A stretch of 64,000 bases of DNA, taken from Roseovarius albus. GTDB taxonomy: Bacteria > Pseudomonadota > Alphaproteobacteria > Rhodobacterales > Rhodobacteraceae. Numbering within the stretch: the stretch's first letter is position 1; each line of letters begins with the position of its first letter. This document shows, in pieces, positions 17,847-26,558 of this stretch. The translations under genes and the position numbers were made by a program. The stretch spans positions 434,001 to 498,000 of the forward strand of contig NZ_FWFX01000001.1 in the NCBI RefSeq assembly GCF_900172335.1, in the 5' to 3' direction. The notes under the pieces are model-generated. The model saw nothing but the letters and a program-made list of their open reading frames with translations, did not search any database and was not told the origin of the DNA.

Positions 17847-18296
17847 TTACGACCTTGCATGACGGTTGAGAGCGACCGTGCCAAGGAAATGGTCGGTTAG
17901 TCCCTGTGCACGCGAAGTGGTCAGCATCAGGACAATCGACACTACTTGTATGGGGATTATCGCGATTGAGATTGAATAGCCAAGCGTATGCAAGAAAGCC
18001 ATTTGCAGGTTGAAAGGCTGTCCATCAGAGGTGCGCAGCTCTATTGCAGTTAGGCGCATGCCCCATGTGGCCGACTGATTGGCCAATGTGATGACCCGGT
18101 AGGCAAAGCCCACAACCAACATCAGGAACGGGAAAAAGAACAGGCCGGTAAAAGCCGTAAAGGGCACGATCAGCAGGCTGATTAGGACGATGACAATGGT
18201 ATCGGCAATCCAGGCAATCAGGCGCTTAGTTGGGACATCCTGATAGAATTCAGCTTGGTAGTCCGGATCTGGAAGGGCGGTGTAGGGGTGCATCAT
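17847..18296 (-). CDS. RDD-family membrane protein
   Basis: A 149-residue protein with three hydrophobic segments (about 29-50, 53-72, 113-133). The RDD signature is present in altered form: RLIAWIADTIVIVL (Arg and Asp of the first helix) and the NQSATWGMRLTAIELRTSDG loop. RDD proteins are small integral membrane proteins of unclear, possibly transport-related function. It lies between bpt and the DUF2852 gene, all on the minus strand. Confidence 0.85.
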   Translation of the reverse strand: MMHPYTALPDPDYQAEFYQDVPTKRLIAWIADTIVIVLISLLIVPFTAFTGLFFFPFLMLVVGFAYRVITLANQSATWGMRLTAIELRTSDGQPFNLQMAFLHTLGYSISIAIIPIQVVSIVLMLTTSRAQGLTDHFLGTVALNRHARS

Positions 18297-18363
18297 GTCT
18301 CTTTAGATAAGATCGAGGGACGTGGCCCGCAAGAAGCGGGCCAGTTTCAGTGATATGTAAGGT

Positions 18364-18783
18364 TCAGGCTTCATCTGACAGATTTTTAGCGATTTTCTCT
18401 CGCTCATCCATAAATTGGTCAAACTCGGCCTTGTCGCGCGCATCGCGCAGGCGCTGCAGGAAGTTTTCAAAATTCTTCTGCTCGTCTTCCAGGCGACGCA
18501 GTGTGTCTTCGCGGTAGGCGTCAAAGGCAGAGTTGCCGCTACTTTGATTGATGGACCGGCGATTACTGAATGAGCAGCCGTGCGAGCGTGTTGATGAACA
18601 GAACATTTTCTTTCCCCATATCATGTAAGCGAGAAGTGCAAGGCCTAAAGGCCAGAACAAGATAAAGGCCAAAACCGTGGCGATGATCCATGCAGGTTTG
18701 CCTTTGTTGTCCAGCCAATGTTCGGCCTTGGCGAGCCATCCGACCGGGTTGGGGGCGATGGAACTGTGGCTGGCGGTGGTCAT
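18364..18783 (-). CDS. DUF2852 membrane protein
   Basis: A 139-residue protein with one strong transmembrane segment (about 31-52, ATVLAFILFWPLGLALLAYM) flanked by a soluble C-terminal half rich in Arg/Glu with a likely coiled coil (FDAYREDTLRRLEDEQKNFE). This layout is that of DUF2852, a conserved alphaproteobacterial family with no known function. The start at 18783 (MTTASHSS) is preferred; a longer reading would run through the operator upstream. Its promoter region shares a pair of large palindromes with the divergent glnE gene. Confidence 0.85.
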   Translation of the reverse strand: MTTASHSSIAPNPVGWLAKAEHWLDNKGKPAWIIATVLAFILFWPLGLALLAYMIWGKKMFCSSTRSHGCSFSNRRSINQSSGNSAFDAYREDTLRRLEDEQKNFENFLQRLRDARDKAEFDQFMDEREKIAKNLSDEA

Positions 18784-18810
18784 TGGTGATCCTTTCTTGG
18801 GTTGGTTATG

Positions 18811-18831
18811 AATGTAAATAGTGTTTACATT
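18811..18831. promoter_or_regulatory. operator-like palindrome, site 1
   Basis: AATGTAAA-N5-TTTACATT is a perfect eight-base inverted repeat with a five-base spacer, 28 bases upstream of the DUF2852 start. It shares its arm sequence and spacer length with the second site centred 58 bases away. A dimeric repressor or activator binding both is inferred; no regulator gene in the window can be assigned. Confidence 0.7.
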
Positions 18832-18864
18832 ATTCCAGATGGGGGCGCAGGCAGGCTTTGCAAG

Positions 18865-18893
18865 GGTCAATGTAAACTATTTTTACATTGACC
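18865..18893. promoter_or_regulatory. operator-like palindrome, site 2
   Basis: The arms GGTCAATGTAAA (18865-18876) and TTTACATTGACC (18882-18893) are a perfect twelve-base inverted repeat around a five-base spacer, 29 bases upstream of the proposed glnE start. The inner sixteen positions match site 1. Such long, perfect symmetry is hard to obtain by chance and supports a real protein-binding site. Confidence 0.75.
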
Positions 18894-18922
18894 GCCCGGA
18901 TCATGCAGGTATCACGGAAATT

Positions 18923-21721
18923 ATGGACTTTTTTTCACGTATGACCCGCCGCCCAGAGGCTTACGATCCCGAGCAGGGACAGGAACTGCAGGATCTTTTC
19001 CCTGATCTGGTGCCCGAAGGGCGTGACTTGCTGCGCGGGGCCGGGGGGTGCAGCCCATATCTTAAGACCCTCGCTACGCAGGAGGCGGCGTGGCTGCCGG
19101 AGGCTCTGGATACGCCGGAAGCGGCAGTGACACAGATTTACGCCCATCTGCGTGAAGTGGCCCCGGATCAATTGGGGACCGAGCTACGGGTGGCCAAGCG
19201 CCGCATTGCGCTGTTAACCGGATTGGCGGATCTCGCCGGGGTTTGGTCGCTGGAAATGGTGACGCAGACGCTCACCGATTTTGCGGGTCTGGCGGCACAT
19301 CTGGCGATCTGTACGGAAATCGGCAAGGAGTTCAAACGGGGCAAAATGCCGGAAATTGCCGAGGATGATCTGCCGCAGGCGGGTGGCATGGTCGTGTTGG
19401 CCATGGGTAAGATGGGGGCGGGGGAGCTGAATTATAGCTCTGACATCGACTTGATCTGTTTGTTTGATGAAAGCCGGTTTTCCGAAGATGCCTACCATGA
19501 TGCGCGCGCGTCTTTTGTGAAGGCTACGCGTCGCATGGCTGCGTTGCTGAATGATCGCACGGCAGAGGGGTACGTCTTTCGCACCGACTTGCGCCTGAGA
19601 CCCGACCCAGCGGTGACACCGGTTTGCATGGCGATGGCGGGAGCTGAGGCTTACTATGAGAGCCTTGGCCGGACGTGGGAACGTGCTGCCTATATCAAGG
19701 CACGGCCCTGCGCCGGGGATATCGACGCGGGGGAGGCGTTTCTGGCGCGATTGAAACCCTTTGTCTGGCGTAAGCATCTGGACTTTGCTGCGATCGAGGA
19801 CGCCCACAACATGCGTCTGCGTATTCGCGAACACAAAGGCCTCGGCGGTCGGCTTGAGTTGATGGGCCACAATATGAAACTGGGACGCGGAGGCATTCGC
19901 GAGATCGAGTTTTTCACCCAAACCCGGCAGTTGATTTCTGGTGGGCGGGATCCGGATTTGCGGGTCAGGGGTACGGTTGAAGGCTTGCAGGTCTTGGCGG
20001 ATAAGGATTGGATTCCGCAAGGCGCTGCCGACATCCTGACACGCCACTATCGCACGCATCGTGAAGTGGAACACCGGTTGCAGATGCTGCGCGATGCGCA
20101 GACGCACAGCCTGCCGACATCGGACCAAGAGTTTGATCGGCTGGCGGCCTTCATGGGGCGAGACCGAGCCGAGTTGGAACAAGAGTTGCGGGACAATCTG
20201 ACCGAAGTGCATGATCTGATCGAGGGCTTTTTTGCCCCGGAAGAAACGGACAGCGTTCCTGACAATTATCACGAAGCGCTTGATAGCGAGATCATTGGAC
20301 GCTGGCCTAGCTATCCGGCACTGCGCTCGACACGTGCCGTACAGATTTTCCGCAGGCTGCGACCGGATATTCTAGCAAACCTTGCCCGGAGTAGCCACCC
20401 GCACGAGGCCTTGCTGGCATTTGATGGATTTCTGGCGGGCCTGCCTGCAGGTGTGCAGGTGTTTTCAATGTTCGAAGCCAATCCGCATCTTGTGGATCTG
20501 TTGGTAGACATCGCGGGCACTGCGCCGTCGCTGGCAGCACACTTATCGCGCAATGCCAGCGTGTTCGAGGCAGTGATTGCGGGCGCGTTCTTCGCGCCTT
20601 GGCCGGGGTGCGAGGTGTTGGAGCAGGAACTCACGCAGGTGATGGCGCAACAGGGGGATTACGAGCGTAAGCTGGATGCCGCGCGACGGTGGACTAAGGA
20701 ATGGCATTTCCGGGTTGGGGTTCACTTTTTACGCGGGGTGAGCGACGCTGATGCCGCCGGGCAGCAATATGCCGATTTGGCCGGGGCCGTGATTGAGGCG
20801 CTTTGGCCCGTCGTGGTGGCGCAGTTCGCGCAAAAACACGGGATGCCGCCGGGGCGCGGCGCGGCCATTCTGGGGATGGGTTCACTGGGGGCAGAGCGGT
20901 TGAATGCGCGCTCGGATCTGGATCTGATTGTGGTCTATGACGCCGATGGCGTGGATTTTTCCGAAGGGCGGAGACCGCTGGCCGCGCGACAATATTATGC
21001 CAGATTGACGCAGGCGATGATCACCGCGCTGAGCGTGCCCATGGCTGAAGGGCGGCTCTACGAGGTGGATATGCGCTTGCGCCCCTCAGGCAATCAAGGA
21101 CCTGTGGCAACGGCTTGGGGGGCCTATCAGACTTATCAACGCGAAGAGGCCTGGGTCTGGGAGCATCTGGCGCTGACACGCGCCCGTGCCGTGGCTGGCG
21201 ACCCGGAGATGAAGCGGGCGTTCGAGGACTTTCGCATGGCTTTTCTGGGAGAAAAACATCGAGATCCGGCACTGGTTATGAAAGAACTGGCGGAGATGCG
21301 TTTGCGCATTTCCGAAGCAAAGGAACCATCGGGGTTGTGGGATGCCAAGTTGGGGCCCGGGCGGTTGCAGGATCTCGAACTCATTGCACAAGCCGCGACA
21401 TTGATTTCTGATGGCGTTGGGCGTGACAATATCGCGGGGCTGCAAAACGGTGTCGCTTGTGGCTGGTTGAGTGACGCGGATAGCGTTGCGTTGGGGCATG
21501 CACATCGGCTTTTCTGGCAGGTGCATCAGGCGGCACGTTTGCTTGGGGATAGACCGTTGGATGCAGAGACAATCGGCGTGGGTGGGGCGGCCTTTGTGTT
21601 GCGTGATACCGGGTTTGAAACCATGGTAGATCTAGCGGATGCGATGAGAAATATTTCGGCGAAGGCCGCAAGGGTGATAGACCGGTTGTTGCCGGAGTCG
21701 GGCAAGGAGAGTGGCGCATGA
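18923..21721 (+). CDS. glnE: glutamine synthetase adenylyltransferase / adenylyl-removing enzyme
   Basis: A 932-residue bifunctional enzyme that adenylylates and deadenylylates glutamine synthetase in response to the PII protein, controlling nitrogen assimilation. Two nucleotidyltransferase domains are visible: GAGELNYSSDIDLICLF at about residues 168-184 (adenylyl removal) and GSLGAERLNARSDLDLIVVY at about 653-672 (adenylyl transfer), each with the metal-binding D-x-D. Length is usual. The ATG at 18923 (MDFFSRMTRR) is chosen because earlier starts would lie inside the palindromic operators; the ribosome site is weak. A small gene overlaps its stop. Confidence 0.93.
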   Translation: MDFFSRMTRRPEAYDPEQGQELQDLFPDLVPEGRDLLRGAGGCSPYLKTLATQEAAWLPEALDTPEAAVTQIYAHLREVAPDQLGTELRVAKRRIALLTGLADLAGVWSLEMVTQTLTDFAGLAAHLAICTEIGKEFKRGKMPEIAEDDLPQAGGMVVLAMGKMGAGELNYSSDIDLICLFDESRFSEDAYHDARASFVKATRRMAALLNDRTAEGYVFRTDLRLRPDPAVTPVCMAMAGAEAYYESLGRTWERAAYIKARPCAGDIDAGEAFLARLKPFVWRKHLDFAAIEDAHNMRLRIREHKGLGGRLELMGHNMKLGRGGIREIEFFTQTRQLISGGRDPDLRVRGTVEGLQVLADKDWIPQGAADILTRHYRTHREVEHRLQMLRDAQTHSLPTSDQEFDRLAAFMGRDRAELEQELRDNLTEVHDLIEGFFAPEETDSVPDNYHEALDSEIIGRWPSYPALRSTRAVQIFRRLRPDILANLARSSHPHEALLAFDGFLAGLPAGVQVFSMFEANPHLVDLLVDIAGTAPSLAAHLSRNASVFEAVIAGAFFAPWPGCEVLEQELTQVMAQQGDYERKLDAARRWTKEWHFRVGVHFLRGVSDADAAGQQYADLAGAVIEALWPVVVAQFAQKHGMPPGRGAAILGMGSLGAERLNARSDLDLIVVYDADGVDFSEGRRPLAARQYYARLTQAMITALSVPMAEGRLYEVDMRLRPSGNQGPVATAWGAYQTYQREEAWVWEHLALTRARAVAGDPEMKRAFEDFRMAFLGEKHRDPALVMKELAEMRLRISEAKEPSGLWDAKLGPGRLQDLELIAQAATLISDGVGRDNIAGLQNGVACGWLSDADSVALGHAHRLFWQVHQAARLLGDRPLDAETIGVGGAAFVLRDTGFETMVDLADAMRNISAKAARVIDRLLPESGKESGA

Positions 21722-21990
21722 AGACGGACGACCCGCTGGACCGCAAGGGATTGATGGTCGAGGCCTACCGTATTGAAGGCATTGATGCAGGCGAATGCCG
21801 GTCGATCTTTCTGGATTGGGCGCTGTCTCTGCCTGATGGGGCGGATATGGCGACCTCGATCAATGCCATGTTGGAGCAGTATCAAGGCCATAACCCGGAT
21901 CATCCGATGACGGTTGTTCTCAATGACGGAATGAAAAAGGCGGAAAAGCCGCGTCGTCGCGGTGGTTGGCGCTCGCGCGAACGGGATTGA
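21718..21990 (+). CDS. small protein of unknown function downstream of glnE
   Basis: A 90-residue soluble protein whose ATG overlaps the glnE stop by four bases, so it is almost certainly translated by coupling. It starts acidic (MKTDDPLDRKGL) and ends strongly basic (EKPRRRGGWRSRERD). The middle, AGECRSIFLDWALSLPDG and a short helix, is reminiscent of small conserved roseobacter proteins but I cannot assign a family. The coupling suggests a link to GlnE or simply to nitrogen-related expression. Confidence 0.75.
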   Translation: MKTDDPLDRKGLMVEAYRIEGIDAGECRSIFLDWALSLPDGADMATSINAMLEQYQGHNPDHPMTVVLNDGMKKAEKPRRRGGWRSRERD

Positions 21991-22047
21991 AACTGAGTTT
22001 AATCTGATCTTTCGCGTGCCGCTTAAAGGGGATATGGGGAGGGTATG

Positions 22048-23241
22048 ATGTCTGTATCCCAACCTGTGATCCGTCTGAAACCAAAAGTCCGCCCGCAGAC
22101 GTTTCTGCACGGCGTGCCGTGGGTTTATGACAATGAAATTGTGACCGACCGGCGCGCGAAGAAGATTGCGCCCGGATCTTTGGCCATTCTGGAGGATGCT
22201 GAGCGTCGCCCGATTGCGCAAGTGGCGGTCAATCCCGGCTCGCGCCTGTTTGCGCGGATTTTGGATCTGGATCTGAAGGCAGAGATTGACCAGAGCTGGT
22301 TGGAGCGGAAATTGGCGCGTGCGTTGGCTTTGCGTGAAGCGCTATATGACCTGCCATACTATCGCCTGATCCATGCCGAGGCAGATGGCTTGCCCGGTGT
22401 GGTGATAGACCGCTTCAATGATGTGGTGGTGGTACAGGCGAATGCGGCTTGGATCGAAAACATGTTGTCGGAGTTGACCGTGGCCTTAACCGCGTTGCCG
22501 GGGATCAAGACCGTTTACAAGAACGCTTCAGGGCGCGCTCGTGGGCTGGAAGGGTTGGATGATGTCAGCGAGGTTCTTACAGGGGCCCTGCCTGATGTAC
22601 CGGTGCCGGTGCCGATGAACGGTGCGACTTACATGGCGGATCTGTCCGGCGGGCAAAAAACCGGGTTGTTTTTTGATCAGCGCCCCAATCATGCCTTTGC
22701 AGCGCGCTTTTCAAAAGGCGCGCGGGTTCTGGATGTGTTCTCGCATGTTGGCGGTTTCTCCCTGGCTGCGCTTGCAGGTGGCGCAAAGAGCGCTCTGGCC
22801 GTGGATGGGTCAGAGGCGGCTTTGTCACTGGCAGCCGAAGGCGCGCGTCGAATGGGCAAGACGGATCAATTCGAGACCCGCAAGGGAGATGCCTTTGACG
22901 TGCTGGCCAAGTTAGCAGAAGAGGGGCAGACCTTTGATGTGGTGATCTGCGATCCGCCCGCCTTTGCGCCGTCAAAAAAGGCGCTGGAGGCTGGCTTGCG
23001 CGCTTATGAACGGGTGGCGCGGTTGGCCGCGCCCTTGGTGGCTGAGGGTGGTTATCTGGGGCTGTGTTCCTGTTCTCATGCGGCGGATTTGAGTAAGTTT
23101 CGGGCGGCATCGACTCGGGGCATTGGTCGGGCTGGACGCTCGGGTCAGTTGATCCACACCGGATATGCTGGGCCGGATCACCCGTTGCATCCGCAACTGG
23201 CCGAGTCAGGTTACCTCAAGGCTTTGTTTTATCGGCTATGA
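22048..23241 (+). CDS. RlmI-like class I SAM-dependent rRNA methyltransferase
   Basis: A 397-residue methyltransferase. The N-terminal PUA domain (about 5-80; HGVPWVYDNEI, ARILDLD) binds RNA. The catalytic domain shows the SAM-binding motif VLDVFSHVGGFSLAAL, and motif IV DPPAF and the cysteine-bearing LCSCSH, which together define the RlmI/RlmK m5C1962 23S rRNA branch. Of two adjacent ATGs, the second is at the better distance from GGGAGG. The 3' end overlaps the PIN-domain gene by four bases. Confidence 0.85.
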   Translation: MSVSQPVIRLKPKVRPQTFLHGVPWVYDNEIVTDRRAKKIAPGSLAILEDAERRPIAQVAVNPGSRLFARILDLDLKAEIDQSWLERKLARALALREALYDLPYYRLIHAEADGLPGVVIDRFNDVVVVQANAAWIENMLSELTVALTALPGIKTVYKNASGRARGLEGLDDVSEVLTGALPDVPVPVPMNGATYMADLSGGQKTGLFFDQRPNHAFAARFSKGARVLDVFSHVGGFSLAALAGGAKSALAVDGSEAALSLAAEGARRMGKTDQFETRKGDAFDVLAKLAEEGQTFDVVICDPPAFAPSKKALEAGLRAYERVARLAAPLVAEGGYLGLCSCSHAADLSKFRAASTRGIGRAGRSGQLIHTGYAGPDHPLHPQLAESGYLKALFYRL

Positions 23242-23786
23242 AGCTGTTGCTGGATACCTGCGTGATCTATCCGACCGTGATGCGGGAGATGCTGCTGGGG
23301 GTCGCAGCAGAAGGTGTGTTTGAGCCGTTCTGGTCTGCGCGGATCATTGAAGAATGGCAGCGTGCGGCAATCAAGCTGGGGCCAGACGGTGTTGCGCAGG
23401 CCAGTGCCGAGGCAGCATTGCTGAAAGCGCGTTGGCCTAAGGCCGAGATTTCCGCGTCACCAGGGTTGGAGGCGCGGTTGTGGTTGCCGGATCCGGCGGA
23501 TGTGCATGTGTTGGCAGTGGCGATCTCTGGCTCGACAGATGGCATCATCACCTTGAATAAAAAGGATTTTCCGCAAAACATTTTGAGCGAAGAAGGTCTA
23601 TCACGATTTGAACCAGACGGGTTTTTGCATGGGGTGTGGTCGGCGCAACCTGAATTGGTTCAAGGGGTTGCTGAAACCGTATTGAACACAGCAAACCGAT
23701 TGTCAGGGGAAGCGTGGGTGATACGTAACCTGATGAAAAAGGCGCGCCTGCCGCGGCTGGGCAAGGCGCTGAGTGGCAATCCATAA
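23238..23786 (+). CDS. PIN-domain protein (RSP_2648-like family)
   Basis: A 182-residue PIN-domain protein with the first acidic residue Asp6 in KLLLDTCVIYP and further acidic positions in RIIEEWQ, DPADVHVLAVA and TDGIITLN, as expected of Mg-dependent ribonucleases. The length and C-terminal extension (NRLSGEAWVIRNLMKKARLP) match the conserved rhodobacterial PIN family first named in R. sphaeroides. No antitoxin gene precedes it; it is coupled (ATGA) to the rRNA methyltransferase, which argues for a housekeeping RNA role over a toxin. Confidence 0.82.
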   Translation: MKLLLDTCVIYPTVMREMLLGVAAEGVFEPFWSARIIEEWQRAAIKLGPDGVAQASAEAALLKARWPKAEISASPGLEARLWLPDPADVHVLAVAISGSTDGIITLNKKDFPQNILSEEGLSRFEPDGFLHGVWSAQPELVQGVAETVLNTANRLSGEAWVIRNLMKKARLPRLGKALSGNP

Positions 23787-23790
23787 AATT

Positions 23791-23880
23791 GAGCGCCTGC
23801 GGCGCGCTCGATGTCTCGTTGTCGGCCTATGGCCTCCGGCTCGGATTTTGCCTCCGGTGGCGATATTTATGGCCAAACGG
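23791..23880. repeat. dispersed intergenic repeat, copy 1
   Basis: The core CCTGCGGCGCGCTCGATGTC beginning at 23796 recurs with two substitutions at 27813. It starts with a small hairpin (GCGCC-TGC-GGCGC) and continues into GCCTCCGG-rich sequence. Both copies are in intergenic DNA. Confidence 0.6.
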
Positions 23881-23892
23881 GGCGCTCTGCGG

Positions 23893-24582
23893 TTAACGGT
23901 TTTTGCTCCATTTGACTTCCAATTTGCGGATGGTCTTTATACGCTCGGCGGTTTTCGGGTGGCTCATTAACCATGCGGGCGCAACACCTGCGCGAGATTT
24001 GGTCATCTCATCGAGCTTTTCAAAAAGTGAAATCTGTGGCGCGGTGCCAATGCCCGCTTTGGTCAGCAGGGCGGCGGCATATTCATCGGCCTCGTATTCG
24101 TCGCCACGTGATAGGCGTGCTGCTAGGAGCGTAGTGATGCCATTCGCGATCCAGACGCCGATGCCGGGAAGTATGCGGGCAAAGACCATGGCCAGCGCGG
24201 TGCGCAGAGCGTTTTGGCCGGAAAAGTCAATCATCCGGCGGCGGGCATGGCCTAGGGCGACATGGCCCAGTTCATGCGCGATGACGCTGGCCAGTTCTTC
24301 GGCGGTGACCTCGCCATTCAGGAACTTGCGGTAAAACCCGCGGGTGATGAAGATGCGCCCGTCCGGGGCAGCGAGGCCGTTTACTGGGTCAATCTCATAA
24401 ATGTTAACCCGAATGCGCGGAAGATTCAGCGCCTTGGCCAGACGGTCCGTCATGTCCTTGAGATTTGGATCTGCCAGTTCGGTCGATTGAGCATCCAACT
24501 CGCGCTTAGTGCGCCAGACCGAAAACCGGTACATAGCAAAAGCATAAAGAATGGCCAGCAGGATGGGCGTAAAGCGGATCAT
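23893..24582 (-). CDS. M48-family zinc metallopeptidase
   Basis: A 229-residue membrane-associated metalloprotease. An N-terminal hydrophobic segment (about 4-18) is followed by the catalytic HELGHVALGH motif (zincin HEXXH), and the third zinc ligand region RGDEYEADEYAA. A second hydrophobic stretch lies near IGVWIANGITTLLAARL. It is shorter than HtpX or BepA and lacks TPR repeats. The ATG at 24582 is preferred over the TTG at 24600. Role in membrane protein turnover is inferred from the family. Confidence 0.88.
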   Translation of the reverse strand: MIRFTPILLAILYAFAMYRFSVWRTKRELDAQSTELADPNLKDMTDRLAKALNLPRIRVNIYEIDPVNGLAAPDGRIFITRGFYRKFLNGEVTAEELASVIAHELGHVALGHARRRMIDFSGQNALRTALAMVFARILPGIGVWIANGITTLLAARLSRGDEYEADEYAAALLTKAGIGTAPQISLFEKLDEMTKSRAGVAPAWLMSHPKTAERIKTIRKLEVKWSKNR

Positions 24583-24630
24583 GAAGTTGATATGGTGCAA
24601 GCTTTAACAAGTGACAAGGCGCAAAACTCT

Positions 24631-25533
24631 TTAATCCGTTGACTTGTTCGTTGGTTCACATTCAGCTGGCGATTGGTTCACTTCTATGGATCTATCCAAA
24701 AATACATCCGGGCTCTCTTGCATGAACGCGCGGATCATAAACATCAAATCCTGAGCAAAGAAGACACGTTCGGAAGGGTTCCAGACAGTGTCATATGGAA
24801 CGCCCGTAGTCGCAACAACAACGACATAATCCTGTCCGTCGACTTCTCGCGATAGGAAGCTCTTGTTGAAGGCATAAGAGATAACGGTACCATCACTAGT
24901 GCTGGCGTGTTTGGCGCCTTCAGATTGAAGTGCCTCAATCGCAAGCGAGTGCTGAAATTTGTTTCGCAAGAAATCCTCGAGATTTCCGGAAATCCCTTCG
25001 AGTTGCATGAGATCGTCAAGGTCAGTTCGCAAGAAAGCGACATTTATGTTCACACGTTTGATGTTCATTTCAACGCGAAGATTCAGTTTGAGTGTGCCAG
25101 CCGGGCTTGGAACGCGGATTACATAATCAGCATAACAACGCCCCGTTGAATGAAACAAAGAAATGTTCGCAAGCTCGGTCGACTTCGTTTTTGCAGAGCG
25201 CGTGTAGTTTCGGAATTCAACGAAATTACGCGTTTCTTCAGGTATGAACTGAAGATGGTAAGGAATTGTTCGAACGAGCATTTTTTCTGTTCGCCTTAAA
25301 ATCGAAAGCTCACCAAAGGACGCACCAGCGATCACTATAACAATAATTAAAATTGGGAAAACGATACCAAGGAGGTAGGTTCCAGCGGCGAGCCAATTGG
25401 CTTTTTCACCATCAACTAGAGCCCAATAGAAAAGATAACCACAAATCGAGATTGATGAGAGCATTATCACGGCGATCGCTACGCGGATCCACCAAGGGAT
25501 GTAAATGATCTGAATTTGATTGGAAATGTTCAT
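24631..25533 (-). CDS. membrane protein of unknown function
   Basis: A 300-residue protein with two N-terminal membrane helices (about 15-37 and 48-74), then a soluble domain of about 220 residues with mixed strands and helices; no family is recognised. The sequence is distinctly AT-richer than the neighbours and its codon use differs. It borders the stretch of decayed genes at 25.7-26.5 kb, so it may be part of an acquired segment (inference). Confidence 0.6.
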   Translation of the reverse strand: MNISNQIQIIYIPWWIRVAIAVIMLSSISICGYLFYWALVDGEKANWLAAGTYLLGIVFPILIIVIVIAGASFGELSILRRTEKMLVRTIPYHLQFIPEETRNFVEFRNYTRSAKTKSTELANISLFHSTGRCYADYVIRVPSPAGTLKLNLRVEMNIKRVNINVAFLRTDLDDLMQLEGISGNLEDFLRNKFQHSLAIEALQSEGAKHASTSDGTVISYAFNKSFLSREVDGQDYVVVVATTGVPYDTVWNPSERVFFAQDLMFMIRAFMQESPDVFLDRSIEVNQSPAECEPTNKSTD

Positions 25534-25689
25534 CTAATAGCCTTCGCAATCGGAATTGTGGGATAGAAATGAGATGGCATGATAATGAGTACGTAATAGA
25601 TATCTCAACAGCTATTCTAAATTTGTAGAAAGAATGTGTGCAACCAATCTGTTGGACATGACGCACAGGAGCATAGGGGAAGAGTGATG

Positions 25690-26166
25690 CAAAGATCTAT
25701 GACCCTCCCGCTCTGCGCAGGATCTGCATCGCAAACCACCCATGGCTTGTTCCATGCCCACGTCACTCAGCATAAGCTGGAAAATATCGTTGACCAACTG
25801 CGCGACAGGGCCATTGGGCTGCCGGACGTGGATGAACATCACAGTTTGGTCTTTGTCCCTAGGGCACGTGCGATGCTGATCCATGATTATGTCGACTGTA
25901 ACCACGCCGCTTTTGGCAGGGTGCGAGTTCGCCCACATCCATCCGCACCCCGACAACAGCAGCATGCATGTGCAACTGCCACAGGAGGCCGCGCTTGAAG
26001 GGATAGAGGCAGGCTGAGGGAACATCACACCTTGGTTTTGAAGGGCCATCGGCCGGTCGGGCTGGTTATGGATATTTCGACGCGTTACGAGGCAGAGCTC
26101 AATATGATCAAGACCATTCTTGCTTGCGCCAAAAAATATGCGACCGGCACGGTGTTGACGGCGTAG
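25690..26166 (+). pseudogene. decayed luciferase-domain (DUF5519-like) gene
   Basis: No intact frame covers this stretch, but fragments in different frames read like the family: AHIHPHPDNSSMHVQLP then EAALEGIEAG in frame at 25931-26014, interrupted by TGA at 26015 where the family has Trp, and YEAELNMIKTILACAKKYA in another frame to a stop at 26164. The order of the fragments matches the C-terminal half of luciferase-domain/DUF5519 proteins (GWGE.HP and the following helix). At least one frameshift and one nonsense change are needed, so this is a remnant. Function of intact members is uncertain. Confidence 0.5.
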
Positions 26167-26197
26167 GCATTATTACTCTGAACTGGAGAAAAATTAT

Positions 26198-26494
26198 AAA
26201 ATCATAGTCGTAAGCACTAAAGGCACTATTGCGAAGGCCGTAGTCGCGGCAATGTATGATGCGGCCGGCATCTGTGGATGCGGTGATCACCACCGCGGGG
26301 CTTGCTGGGTTTGACTCCTTTGCCGAGATGGATGATGTCGCCTATGAATTGGCTCTGATCAACAATCAGATGGGCCAGTTCAATCTGGCCCTTATTGGTC
26401 AAAAAAACCTGAAGGATGGTGGGTCTGTTACGTTGGCCGCCGGGATCTTGTCACGCCAGCCAATGCCTATATCGTAGCGGTCGAGGCGCAATGA
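26198..26494 (+). pseudogene. remnant of a short-chain dehydrogenase (SDR)
   Basis: Three collinear pieces in different frames: KIIVVSTKGTIAKAVVAAM at 26198-26254 (degenerate Rossmann start), VDAVITTAGLAGF with INNQMGQFNLALIGQKNL and VTLAAGILSRQ at about 26276-26456, and ANAYIVAVEAQ ending in a stop at 26492. They correspond to the cofactor motif, the NAG-like and LKDGGS regions, and the C-terminus of an SDR; the catalytic YxxxK part is missing. Deletions and a frameshift have destroyed it. Confidence 0.55.
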
Positions 26495-26558
26495 GTGGTG
26501 AAACACTAGATGTATCGGACTACGTGTAAGTTTGGTTCGGTGAAACCTCGCTCTCAGA

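Noticed and set aside
18821..18922. Upstream extension of glnE
   Set aside because: It would place coding sequence over two perfect palindromic operators, and the added residues resemble no GlnE N-terminus.
23238..23786. Toxin of a toxin-antitoxin pair (PIN domain)
   Set aside because: No antitoxin gene precedes it, it is translationally coupled to an rRNA methyltransferase, and it is longer than VapC toxins.
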